A DNA stretch of 11,978 nucleotides from Patescibacteria group bacterium (GCA_022572625.1 JACZVN010000004.1:1-11978); one strand, 5' to 3'. Counted from the stretch's first letter, positions 1 through 7,522 are shown. Notes: generated from the letters alone by a model not told the origin. Translations and numbers: made by a program.

Positions 1-365
1 AAATTAATAGAGGAAAAAGAAAAGGTAAAATAATGTTAATAAAAGTATTTCTCCCTTTTAAACTCTTTATTGAGATAGAAATTTTAGATATTTTTTCCGG
101 TGGGATATTATAATTATTCAATAAAGTAATCAGAGATTCACCAGGCTCTTTAAAGGTAAATTTTTGAGATTGATCAATTAAAGATATTTAATTTTTCTTC
201 TTCAACAATAATTTTTTCTACTTTTTCTTCTTGAATTTTTTTGATTAATTCGTTTAGAGTAAGTTCATCAGTTTTTTTATTTTCACTGTTTAATAAACTA
301 AAAACTCCGGAAATAATTAAAAAAATAATAAGAAAAATAAGAAAGTTTTTTACTAATGATTTCAT
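1..365 (-). CDS. ftsH: ATP-dependent zinc metalloprotease FtsH, N-terminal part, frame-broken and cut by window edge
   Basis: FtsH is a membrane-anchored AAA+ protease that degrades misfolded membrane and some cytosolic proteins. Only its N-terminal region is here. The first 63 codons (365 to 174) give a membrane helix (about residues 7-25) and the start of the FtsH extracellular domain, with the typical LNELIKKIQEEKVEKI stretch. That frame stops at TGA 174-176. The same protein continues without a stop in the next frame from 178 to 2, with the family-typical FKEPGESL segment and the beginning of the second membrane helix (FINIILPFLFPLLI). A one-base indel near 177-185 explains this; deleting one T of the ATCTTTAATT run would restore the frame. 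The AAA and M41 domains lie beyond the window. The ATG is one base after the rpsA stop, so it is cotranscribed with rpsA. Family assignment is firm; whether the break is real is not known. Confidence 0.9.
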
Positions 366-366
366 G

Positions 367-1476
367 CTATTTTTTAGGTTTAGTTTTTTCTTTTTTAGTC
401 TCAGCTAAAGTTAATCCCAAGCGATGATTTTCTGGTTCAATGGAAACTATTTTGAATTTTAAAATATCGCCAACCTTAGCTAAGCTGGCAATATCTTTTA
501 TTGGCTGATTTGACAATTCAGAGATATGAGCTAAGCCATGAATCTGATCATCTAACCTAACGAAAAGACCAAAAGGATTAATTTTTAATATTTTGCCTTT
601 TATTATCTGTTCGACTTTATATTTTTCTTTTACTTTTTTCCAAGGATCTTGAATTAATCTTCGGGCTGAAAGAGAAATTTTTCCGTCATCAGTAATGCCA
701 ATAATTTCTGCTTTTATCTTATCACCTATTTTAACCACACTTTGAGGGTGATCTAATCTTTGCCAAGCTAATTCAGAAATATGGATTAGCCCCTCTGTTT
801 TATCAAAAGTAATAAAAGCCCCAAAATCAACTAGACCACTGATTTTTCCTTCAATAACATTGCCGACTTTATATTTTTTTAGAATTGTTTTTTCTTTTTC
901 TTTTGAAGTAATTTCTTTTTCTGAAAAAATTAATTTTCCATCTTTTTCTTCAACCGTGATGATTTTAACTTCCAGTTCTTGACCAATAAAGCTTTTTAAT
1001 TTTTCTAAAATTTTATTTTTATCACCTCCTTCTACGCGTGGATAATGTTCCGAATTTAATTGAGAAACGGGCATAAATCCTTGAACTTTTCCATGATGAG
1101 CGATTAAACCACCTTTGTTGGCATTAGTTATTTTAACCGTAATTATTTTTTCTTTTTTAAATAGATCTTCTAATCTGTTCCAAGCTTTTTTATGACTAGC
1201 ATAACGAAAAGATAATTCGATTAATCCTCTTTCGTTTTCTAAATCAATAACGGTCGCTGATATTTTATCGCCCTTTTGTAAATTAGAAAATTCTCCAGAT
1301 TCATCAAAAAGTTCTGGTCCCCTTACTACTCCCGTGGTTAAGCCATTGATGTCTAAATAGATTTCATTGCGACCAATGTTAATAACAGTCCCTTCTATTA
1401 AATCATTTAGCCGGGGTAGAGATTGAACAAGTTTAAGATAATCTTTTTTAGTAACTAAATCTTTCATATTTGCCAT
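367..1476 (-). CDS. rpsA: 30S ribosomal protein S1, four S1 domains
   Basis: S1 binds mRNA on the small ribosomal subunit and helps load structured messages. The 369-residue product holds four OB-fold S1 repeats at about residues 24-92, 108-186, 203-273 and 290-357. The third is the most canonical (GKISGLVDFGAFITF, then EGLIHISEL), and the fourth repeats the pattern (GLFVRL, GLAHISEL). Four domains match the short form found in Firmicutes-like and CPR genomes rather than the six-domain proteobacterial protein. The tail is lysine-rich. The ATG at 1474-1476 is preferred because a good promoter places the transcript start only one to three bases upstream; the fourth codon is also ATG and is an alternative start. 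There is no ribosome binding site. It is the first gene of an operon with ftsH. Confidence 0.95.
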   Translation of the reverse strand: MANMKDLVTKKDYLKLVQSLPRLNDLIEGTVINIGRNEIYLDINGLTTGVVRGPELFDESGEFSNLQKGDKISATVIDLENERGLIELSFRYASHKKAWNRLEDLFKKEKIITVKITNANKGGLIAHHGKVQGFMPVSQLNSEHYPRVEGGDKNKILEKLKSFIGQELEVKIITVEEKDGKLIFSEKEITSKEKEKTILKKYKVGNVIEGKISGLVDFGAFITFDKTEGLIHISELAWQRLDHPQSVVKIGDKIKAEIIGITDDGKISLSARRLIQDPWKKVKEKYKVEQIIKGKILKINPFGLFVRLDDQIHGLAHISELSNQPIKDIASLAKVGDILKFKIVSIEPENHRLGLTLAETKKEKTKPKK

Positions 1477-1484
1477 ATTAAATT

Positions 1485-1512
1485 ATTATAAGTATTTTAA
1501 AAAGATTGACAA
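1485..1512 (-). promoter_or_regulatory. Promoter of rpsA-ftsH, probably giving a leaderless mRNA
   Basis: On the minus strand, TTGTCA (1512-1507) is followed by a 16-base spacer and a perfect TATAAT (1490-1485). The expected start point, six to eight bases downstream, is at about 1477-1479, immediately before the rpsA ATG at 1476. The message would therefore have essentially no 5' leader, in agreement with the absence of a ribosome binding site. Confidence 0.7.
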
Positions 1513-1534
1513 GGGCTTTTAATTTTATAATACT
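1506..1534 (+). promoter_or_regulatory. Possible plus-strand promoter of the 401-residue gene
   Basis: A perfect TTGACA at 1506-1511 is followed, after 17 bases, by AATACT (1529-1534), a four-of-six match to the -10 consensus. A better TATAAT at 1526-1531 lies only 14 bases away, which is short for a sigma-70 type promoter. Either would drive the gene starting at 1576. The -35 element overlaps the -35 of the divergent rpsA promoter. Confidence 0.4.
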
Positions 1535-1575
1535 AATCACGTTTATATTATTCAAAATAAGGTTGACTAAAATTT

Positions 1576-2781
1576 ATGAGGATTAGTAATAAAATTGTTG
1601 CCCTAGGCTTGGCTAGTTTGATGTTATTAGTTTTTTTTCTAATGACCGCTTTTTATTTTTCTTCTGATAATTTAATTAAATATATTCCTCAGGATACTTT
1701 TTTCTATTTACACCTGGATCAAGCTGGATTAAAGAATAACTGGTTAAAACAAGTTTTAAAAGAAATATCTCCTTTAGATTCAAATTTAAATTTTATAGGT
1801 AAAAATTTATCAGCTGAAAATATTTTTTTATTCGATGAAGTTGGACTAGTAAATTTGCTTACTAATACGCCAGTTACCGGAATAAAAGGAGATTTTATAC
1901 TTTTATTAAGGTTTAAAAATAAAGATCAATTAGCTGATTTTTTAGCGGCGAAAAGATTTACGGGAGTAAGCAAAAAATTAGATAAATACACTTTAGCGCT
2001 TGGGTTAGAACCTGCTATTTTAGATTTTACCCCTAATAATTTATTTGGCCAGCCGAGTTTTTTAGGAAATATTAATAATTTGTTTAAGCAAGCTGTTGGT
2101 CGAGGGCATATTAATTTATCTTCATTGGACAGATTAATGAAAGACGGTCCAGATAATTTGTTAGAAAATGAGTTAATAAACTTTAATATTTATTTGAATC
2201 AGGAACTCAAGAAATTATCTTTTATTTTTGATCAACCCCCAACTTCCAAAAATCAAATATTTGATTTAATGGAAAATATTCAGTTAACTAAAACTACCTC
2301 AGCTAATTTTGTTTTTATTTTTCCGTCATCAGAGTCATTGGAAAGTTTAGAAAAAAATATTCAAGCTAAATTAGCCTGGCAAAAACCAACCGAAAAAGAA
2401 ATTATTTTGCCTGATGGATCTACTTATCTTGAATCAATTGCTGATCCAAGTGTTTTTAATTTTAATAAAAAACAAATTCAAGGGAAAGAACTACATTATT
2501 GGCGAGAATCTTTTTCAGAAGTCGAAGATAGTCCAGAGTCTGATCAAAGAAATTTAGAAATTGTTATTTGGCAAGATAATAAATATACTTTTATTTCTAA
2601 TAATATTTCTTTATTTAACAAGATAACGGCTGAAACTAATCCTTGTTTTGCTTCATTCCAGGAACAGGATTTTCAAAAGGCCGTCTATTTTCAGATTAAC
2701 GAATTTAAAATCAAAGATTTAATATTGGCAGAAATTTCAAATAAGATAAACGGGTGTCTGAATATAAATTTTTTAATTTAA
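1576..2781 (+). CDS. Unrecognised membrane-anchored extracytoplasmic protein
   Basis: This 401-residue protein is not recognised with confidence. One hydrophobic helix (about residues 7-28), preceded by basic residues, should act as a signal anchor with the rest outside the membrane. The segment right after it (YIPQDTFFYLHLD) faintly resembles the opening of DUF3352 proteins, which start with a similar phrase about 30-45 residues in; this is from memory and unverified. The remainder is a mixed alpha/beta, Asn/Lys/Leu-rich sequence with only two late cysteines (C357 and C394), which could pair if exported. Only a weak AAGG (1559-1562) lies upstream, 13 bases from the ATG. It stands alone between rpsA on the other strand and the promoter of the DksA-like gene. 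No terminator is visible after it. Base composition matches its neighbours. Confidence 0.75.
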   Translation: MRISNKIVALGLASLMLLVFFLMTAFYFSSDNLIKYIPQDTFFYLHLDQAGLKNNWLKQVLKEISPLDSNLNFIGKNLSAENIFLFDEVGLVNLLTNTPVTGIKGDFILLLRFKNKDQLADFLAAKRFTGVSKKLDKYTLALGLEPAILDFTPNNLFGQPSFLGNINNLFKQAVGRGHINLSSLDRLMKDGPDNLLENELINFNIYLNQELKKLSFIFDQPPTSKNQIFDLMENIQLTKTTSANFVFIFPSSESLESLEKNIQAKLAWQKPTEKEIILPDGSTYLESIADPSVFNFNKKQIQGKELHYWRESFSEVEDSPESDQRNLEIVIWQDNKYTFISNNISLFNKITAETNPCFASFQEQDFQKAVYFQINEFKIKDLILAEISNKINGCLNINFLI

Positions 2782-2802
2782 ACTAATTGTGGATAACTGC
2801 CC

Positions 2803-2830
2803 TTGTTATTTATTATTTTAATTATATACT
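2803..2830 (+). promoter_or_regulatory. Promoter of the dksA-like/lspA operon
   Basis: TTGTTA at 2803-2808, a 16-base spacer, then TATACT at 2825-2830. The predicted start near 2837 leaves a leader of about 16 bases before the ATG at 2853, with no ribosome binding site. Confidence 0.6.
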
Positions 2831-2852
2831 ACAAGTGAAAATTTAAATTTTT

Positions 2853-3206
2853 ATGATTGATAAATTTTTAGAGACAATTAAAAAAGTCTTACAAGAACGT
2901 CTAAAAGAAATAAAAAAGCAACTTGAAGAGATAGCAAGTAAGAGCCAACGTAATCAAAAGGGTTATGATGCTAAATTTCCCAATTATGGTCGATCAGATG
3001 ACGAAAATGCTGAAGAAGTAGCCGCTTTTGAGGACAGTCTTTCTTTAGAAAAGAATTTAGAGAGTTCTTTAGAAGAAGTGGAATTGGCATTGTCTAATAT
3101 TAGTAAGGGTAAATATGGGGTCTGTGAAACTTGTGGCCAAAAAATTAAGAAAAAGAGATTAGAGATATTACCGACGGCTAGAGATTGTATGTCGTGCAAA
3201 AATTAA
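2853..3206 (+). CDS. DksA/TraR-family C4 zinc-finger protein
   Basis: Proteins of this family bind in the secondary channel of RNA polymerase and alter transcription, often together with ppGpp; some members have other or unknown roles. The 117-residue product has an N-terminal helical, coiled-coil region (about 1-85) and a C-terminal four-cysteine zinc finger: CETC (C91, C94) and CMSC (C112, C115), 17 residues apart. An acidic segment in the middle (SDDENAEEVAAFED) matches what is usual in the short Gram-positive/CPR members. It is not the exact DxxDxA coil-tip motif of E. coli DksA, so DksA-like activity should not be assumed. lspA follows after four bases; pairing of a dksA-like gene with lspA is also known in Chlamydia. 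An overlapping frame on the opposite strand is a shadow. Confidence 0.85.
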   Translation: MIDKFLETIKKVLQERLKEIKKQLEEIASKSQRNQKGYDAKFPNYGRSDDENAEEVAAFEDSLSLEKNLESSLEEVELALSNISKGKYGVCETCGQKIKKKRLEILPTARDCMSCKN

Positions 3207-3210
3207 GGTA

Positions 3211-3678
3211 ATGGAGCAGCCAAAGTTTTATTATAGAAAGATAGTTTTAGCGAATACGCTAATTTTATTTTTTTTTATTTTAGATAGGATTTTTAAAAAA
3301 TTTTCTTTGACTGGAACAACCAAAAATATTTTTTTATTTGAATTTTCTTTATGGGAGAATTCGGGTATTGCTTTTTCTATTCCGATTCAAGGAATATTTT
3401 TTTATTTTTTATTGGGAGTTATTTTTTATCTGGTTGTTTTTTATTTGATTAAAAGTTACCGCCAAAGAAAGATAATAAAGATTTTTAGTTTAACTTTGAT
3501 TTTAGTCGGAGGTTTAAGTAATTTACTGGACCGTTTAAACTATGGGGTGGTTATAGACTACATCAACTTTTTGTCTTTAACTGCTTTTAATTTAGCTGAT
3601 TTGATGATTTTAGTCGGAGTGGCCATTTTAATTAGAAAATTAATTTTAACTAATCAAAAAATTAAAATTAGAATATAA
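3211..3678 (+). CDS. lspA: Signal peptidase II (prolipoprotein signal peptidase)
   Basis: LspA is the membrane aspartyl peptidase that removes the signal peptide from lipid-modified prolipoproteins. The 155-residue protein has four predicted membrane helices and the family blocks in order: LDRIFKK in helix 1 (D25), NSGIAF (50-55), GGLSNLLDRLNYGVVIDYI (100-118) and FNLADL (126-131). D116 and D130 correspond to the catalytic aspartate pair. Length is normal for the family. The ATG lies four bases after the preceding stop, and an AAGG sits only two bases before it, too close to be a good ribosome binding site, so translational coupling with the DksA-like gene is likely. Its presence implies that this cell makes lipoproteins. 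A bidirectional terminator follows. Confidence 0.95.
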   Translation: MEQPKFYYRKIVLANTLILFFFILDRIFKKFSLTGTTKNIFLFEFSLWENSGIAFSIPIQGIFFYFLLGVIFYLVVFYLIKSYRQRKIIKIFSLTLILVGGLSNLLDRLNYGVVIDYINFLSLTAFNLADLMILVGVAILIRKLILTNQKIKIRI

Positions 3679-3682
3679 AATA

Positions 3683-3714
3683 AAAAAATCTTGGCCAGAT
3701 AACCAGGATTTTTT
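3683..3714. terminator. Bidirectional terminator between lspA and the 187-residue gene
   Basis: A 12-bp stem pairs 3683-3694 with 3703-3714 with one G-U wobble, around an 8-base loop. The A6/T6 ends supply a U-run in both directions. It lies between convergent genes ending at 3678 and 3730, so it can serve both. Confidence 0.85.
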
Positions 3715-3729
3715 ATTTTAGATATTATT

Positions 3730-4293
3730 TTATTCTTCCATTTTTTCCTTGATTTCAGCTAATTGATCTTTCCAGTCTAATTTCCCCCCCTCATCTTTTC
3801 TTTCTTTCCTCATTCTTCCGGCATCTCCCTTTATCCGGGCTATTGCTTTCATTAGGTTTTTATCTACTGTTTTTATGGGTCCAGGTGTTTGAGCTTGTTT
3901 TTTTTCTATATCTTTAAAGCTGAAATTTACAGCGGCAGTCCTAAAATTTGGCAAGTCATTAAACAAATTTCCTTTTAGACCGTGTCGGTCAGCTATCGAG
4001 TGAGTTTTTAAAGTATAAACAACATCAGCGGGAATTGTTTCAACTACCCTAAGCAGGCCGTCTTTATTTTCTCTTTTTGTTAAATCATTAACTCTCTTTA
4101 CTTCAGTTATTTCTTCAATCATTCCGTTTTTTTCAAGCTCTAATAACAGTTGGTTAAAATTTTGGCCTGAAAAATTATGTTCTTTAATTGATCTAATAGT
4201 TTGGTCATAAAGATCAATCAATTCTTGCTGGCGATTAGTTTTTTCAGCTTTATTGTCAGGAGTTGTTTTTTCTAAAATTTCTGCTGAAGACAT
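3730..4293 (-). CDS. Unrecognised charged cytoplasmic protein
   Basis: This 187-residue protein is not recognised. It has no signal peptide or membrane segment and is rich in Lys, Glu, Asp and Arg. It looks mostly helical at both ends, with a central, more ordered stretch (about residues 82-130) containing TIPADVVYTLKTHSIADRHG. The C-terminal third is strongly basic then acidic (MRKERKDEGGKLDW). It has its own promoter, with a leader of about 27 bases and no ribosome binding site, and shares a bidirectional terminator with lspA. The codons for DEGGK contain a run of seven G (minus strand of 3784-3790), conspicuous in this AT-rich sequence and a possible slippage site. Upstream on the same strand is the barrel-protein gene, but a terminator separates the two. 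That the start is at 4293 rests on the promoter position; an internal ATG at codon 57 is a weaker alternative. Confidence 0.7.
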   Translation of the reverse strand: MSSAEILEKTTPDNKAEKTNRQQELIDLYDQTIRSIKEHNFSGQNFNQLLLELEKNGMIEEITEVKRVNDLTKRENKDGLLRVVETIPADVVYTLKTHSIADRHGLKGNLFNDLPNFRTAAVNFSFKDIEKKQAQTPGPIKTVDKNLMKAIARIKGDAGRMRKERKDEGGKLDWKDQLAEIKEKMEE

Positions 4294-4326
4294 AATATTT
4301 AATTTATTGATTATTTATTTACATTT

Positions 4327-4355
4327 AGTATAACATATTTTTATTTATTCGTCAA
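4327..4355 (-). promoter_or_regulatory. Promoter of the 187-residue gene
   Basis: On the minus strand, TTGACG (4355-4350), a 17-base spacer and TATACT (4332-4327). The start is predicted near 4320, about 27 bases before the ATG. It lies directly downstream of the barrel gene's terminator. Confidence 0.7.
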
Positions 4356-4363
4356 GATTAAAG

Positions 4364-4395
4364 AAAACCCCTATTCTATTTTGAATAGGGGTTTT
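4364..4395 (-). terminator. Terminator of the 1034-residue gene
   Basis: A perfect 13-bp stem (4364-4376 with 4383-4395) contains a CCCC/GGGG core and a 6-base loop. On the minus strand it is followed by a T-rich run (TTTTCTTT). It lies about 15 bases after the stop of the gene ending at 4410. Confidence 0.85.
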
Positions 4396-4409
4396 TTAAG
4401 AAAATATTT

Positions 4410-7400
4410 TTAAAAATCAACACTTAAAAACCAGCCTTTTCTCCATTCACTCCAGGCTTTATTTCCTTCTTTGAAACGATATCTTTCATGTTGAAGAGAA
4501 ACGCCGCTGAAGATCATTAATTTCATGGCAAAGCCGGCTCGTCGATCCCATGGTTCTTTATTCCTGGGATACCAGACACTACCAGCATAATAGAAAAATG
4601 ATCCATTTAAGCGAAAACCAATAATATTATAAATCGAATTTATTGATTCAGTCGCCGGTTGAAAAGCGAGCCAGTTTAAAATCGGAAATCGAAGTTCAGT
4701 CTGAACTTGAGTTAAATCAGTACCTAATTTGTAACCATAGTATGGTACCGAACGTTTATGAATATCACTGCTCCAGACAACAAATCGATCTCGGCCAAAT
4801 GATCTAACCGCATAAAATCGATTAGCAATTAAAGCCCGGGTGCCAAATAGCTGCAGATAATACCTTCCATCAAGCGAGACAACGCCTTCCTGTACATGTT
4901 TATTCATCGCTAGCCAATTGAATCGAGTGGCTAACCAAGTACCATGCCTAACTTCGCCATAAGTGCCAAAGACGGCGTCATGCATGAAATAAACTTCACT
5001 ACCAAGTAATGGCCCACTTTGATGCTTATAAGTTAAGAAGGTATATGAATGTCCCCATCCCTGATTGATCATTCCGTATTTTCCAAGATTTTTTTGATTT
5101 TTATCTTGATAATTGATGCCCGGATCTAAATTAGCGAAATAAACAGTCTGGTAAAAAGGATATGATCTTTTAAGATAACCAGAAGTTAAACTAAAACCAA
5201 AACCATTTTCGAAATTAGCTGGCCAATAATAATTAGCCTTAAATTGGATGGTGTGATCGATTAGGTAGTTGTATCCGACATAATTTTTTTCCGCTGTCGA
5301 ACGCCAATTATAAAACCGATACATGGATAGAGTATATTGCTTCTGCAACCTACTGCGTACGTCAATTTTATGCAGGACAGCCTGATAATAGAGTTGTCCG
5401 TAGGCATAAGCTAAGGCACCAGTACCACCAAATATTTCTTCACCAGTGGCTGAAGCCCAACCTAATGTATTTCTCCCAAGCATCATTGGATAACGATATT
5501 TTTTTCCTTTCTTTGGGCTTGGATTTATCAGCGTATCTGGTTGATCCAGTGTCCAAGTAATTTGATCTATTTTTTGCGGTTCATTTTTAAACTGAGGATA
5601 GTTTTCTAAATCATCAAGGTTGAATTTGACTAATCTACCTCTCCTATCTAATAAAAGTAAGGTTTGGTCACCTAGCCAGCCAACAACTTGACTAACACCA
5701 TCAAAACTATTAAAGACATGATAAATTTTATTGGGATTCTGCCAAATAAAAACCTGAGGCGAATGATCAATTGAGACTAACCTGAAAGCAATAGCATGAC
5801 TATTAGGTGAGACAACTAACTGATCAATAAAAGTACCGGGGGTTTCTGGCTGATAAAGATAAGTAATGGTTTTGGTCTCTAAGTCTAAATAATAAAGACC
5901 AATTTTTTTCTGATCTAACCGGTCAGAAGTAAAAGCAATTACTTGTTTTTCTCCAAGTTTGAAAAAGCGGGGATAAGCATCACGATAAATATCTTGCATT
6001 AATCGTTCAACCTTATTCTGCTTTAAGTCCCAGAGATAAAGATCGGAAAAACCACTTGAATCAACAATGCCTTCAAAAACAATTTTAGTCCCATCTTCAT
6101 TAAATGAAGGTGATTGAATAGATAAAATGTTTTTTTGGCGTAAAGTGTCTAATGGTTCAACCGTGGTAACTTCAGGGTTTTTGTTCCGTATAAACCACCA
6201 CATAGAATCGTTTTTCTTTTTACCCAATTGATAGATTTGTAATTCATCTTGCCCTTCTTGATTAACAATTAGGGCCACTAGGTTATTTTTTATGGCCGGT
6301 GGGTCGCCAAAGCGGTAGTATAAAGATTTATCTTTAAACATGTGATGGATTTTCCAAACATCGTTTGTAAATAGATCTCTCACTTCGGTTTTGGCATACC
6401 ATTTTGAATCACCCAAATAATAAGAGATTCGAAATTGGTCATAACCAACGTGTCCGTAAAAATAAATATCGTCTTCATCAGCGTCTTTGTTGACTAAAAC
6501 CATTTTTTCAGTCACTGACTTCATCGAATCAGTGAAAAATGGTTCAAAGTACCAAAGCAATTCTTTTTCCCATTCGATTTGCATATCGACAAGTTTTTGA
6601 TTAAATACGGTTTCCCATATTTTTCCAAATCCTTGCTGACGGGTTCGTTGAGCTAGCAGTTCAATGATTTTTTCAATACCATATTTTTCAACCACCCAAT
6701 TTACAAATGAATGGCCAAAAGAATAAACATCCATGCCAGCCATGCGGGCTAAACTGGGAACTGATTGAAACAGATCAGTAATTTGATTACGCATCATTGT
6801 TTCCCTCATCACCACTAAATAACTAGGATTAAAATCCTGGTTATAGCGCCGATTAAGTACTTCCGCAAAACCTTCGACAAACCAGAGTGGAAAATTAGCT
6901 CTTTGGCGGTCTTTTAAGAATTTTTTCAATTCTTGTTTTTTAACTGATTGACGCATAAAACTAAACATCCAGGCGTGAGCCAATTCATGATACATTACAT
7001 TTTTAAACATGATATAAGAACCAGGAAAAGGTATACCAACTCGCCAACCCGTGGTTTCATTAAAACCAAGGACGCCGGGTGATATCATTTGCCAGATTAA
7101 TCTTTGCTGAGTAAAATCTTGCATACTAGGATAAATAACAATGGTCCTAGCTTTATCATACCAGACTTCAGCTGTTTCAGCGCTATCGCTGAAAGTATTA
7201 ATACTGCCACCTTCTTTTAAAGCGTCAGTAATTAACGAGTTAAATTTTTCCGGATACCACTTGAATTTGGTAAATACTTTTTGAGAATAATCAGCATAAA
7301 TTTGATCAATAATTGCCTGAGTCGGACCTTGTAAATGTTCCATTTGTTTCGGATACCAGAGCTCATAAAATTCATCTTCTTTTTCGCCAACTTGCTTTTT

Positions 7401-7514
7401 AATATGCTGCCAGTCAAATTGTCGGTATAAAATTTGATTTCTTGATTCGGTTATCATAGGGCTGATCAGCGTAACTAAAGTCGCTAGACTTAGAAATATC
7501 AGCATTTTTTTCAT
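4410..7514 (-). CDS. Exported zinc-peptidase-like/TolB-propeller protein with Omp85/D15-like C-terminal barrel
   Basis: The 1034-residue product looks like a three-part exported protein. Residues 1-24 are a signal peptide. A gluzincin-type motif HELAH (176-180), followed about 34 residues later by WFVEGFAEV (E214 as likely third zinc ligand), fits the Peptidase_MA family. Residues about 460-640 contain TolB/PD40-like blades, for example PSFNEDGTKIVF, then DLYLWDL, and later YPRFFKLGEKQVIAFTSDR. From about 690 to the end the sequence is aromatic, strand-like and Gly/Tyr-rich, with LRFPI (941-945) and GSFFYYAGSVWYP (971-983) resembling the last strands of Omp85/D15 barrels. It ends in W-F-L-S-V-D-F with alternating hydrophobics and a terminal Phe, the classic outer-membrane sorting signal. 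Similar fusions are known to me mainly from FCB-type diderms. The start is supported by AAAAGGAG eight bases upstream. It is monocistronic, with its own promoter and terminator. The substrate and true location are unknown. Confidence 0.8.
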   Translation of the reverse strand: MKKMLIFLSLATLVTLISPMITESRNQILYRQFDWQHIKKQVGEKEDEFYELWYPKQMEHLQGPTQAIIDQIYADYSQKVFTKFKWYPEKFNSLITDALKEGGSINTFSDSAETAEVWYDKARTIVIYPSMQDFTQQRLIWQMISPGVLGFNETTGWRVGIPFPGSYIMFKNVMYHELAHAWMFSFMRQSVKKQELKKFLKDRQRANFPLWFVEGFAEVLNRRYNQDFNPSYLVVMRETMMRNQITDLFQSVPSLARMAGMDVYSFGHSFVNWVVEKYGIEKIIELLAQRTRQQGFGKIWETVFNQKLVDMQIEWEKELLWYFEPFFTDSMKSVTEKMVLVNKDADEDDIYFYGHVGYDQFRISYYLGDSKWYAKTEVRDLFTNDVWKIHHMFKDKSLYYRFGDPPAIKNNLVALIVNQEGQDELQIYQLGKKKNDSMWWFIRNKNPEVTTVEPLDTLRQKNILSIQSPSFNEDGTKIVFEGIVDSSGFSDLYLWDLKQNKVERLMQDIYRDAYPRFFKLGEKQVIAFTSDRLDQKKIGLYYLDLETKTITYLYQPETPGTFIDQLVVSPNSHAIAFRLVSIDHSPQVFIWQNPNKIYHVFNSFDGVSQVVGWLGDQTLLLLDRRGRLVKFNLDDLENYPQFKNEPQKIDQITWTLDQPDTLINPSPKKGKKYRYPMMLGRNTLGWASATGEEIFGGTGALAYAYGQLYYQAVLHKIDVRSRLQKQYTLSMYRFYNWRSTAEKNYVGYNYLIDHTIQFKANYYWPANFENGFGFSLTSGYLKRSYPFYQTVYFANLDPGINYQDKNQKNLGKYGMINQGWGHSYTFLTYKHQSGPLLGSEVYFMHDAVFGTYGEVRHGTWLATRFNWLAMNKHVQEGVVSLDGRYYLQLFGTRALIANRFYAVRSFGRDRFVVWSSDIHKRSVPYYGYKLGTDLTQVQTELRFPILNWLAFQPATESINSIYNIIGFRLNGSFFYYAGSVWYPRNKEPWDRRAGFAMKLMIFSGVSLQHERYRFKEGNKAWSEWRKGWFLSVDF

Positions 7515-7522
7515 TTAATCAA

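Noticed and set aside
170..190. Programmed RF2-like +1 frameshift in ftsH
   Set aside because: The CUU UGA slip and the upstream Shine-Dalgarno stimulator are missing, and re-pairing of the Asn tRNA on AUU would be poor. An indel is simpler, so this is kept only as a frame break.
2984..3199. 71-residue minus-strand frame opposite the DksA-like gene
   Set aside because: It overlaps a well-supported zinc-finger gene almost entirely, has no promoter or ribosome binding site, and its product is low-complexity and Ser-rich as expected for an antisense shadow.
7232..7417. 61-residue minus-strand frame inside the barrel-protein gene
   Set aside because: It lies wholly within the real gene in another frame and shows no independent features.
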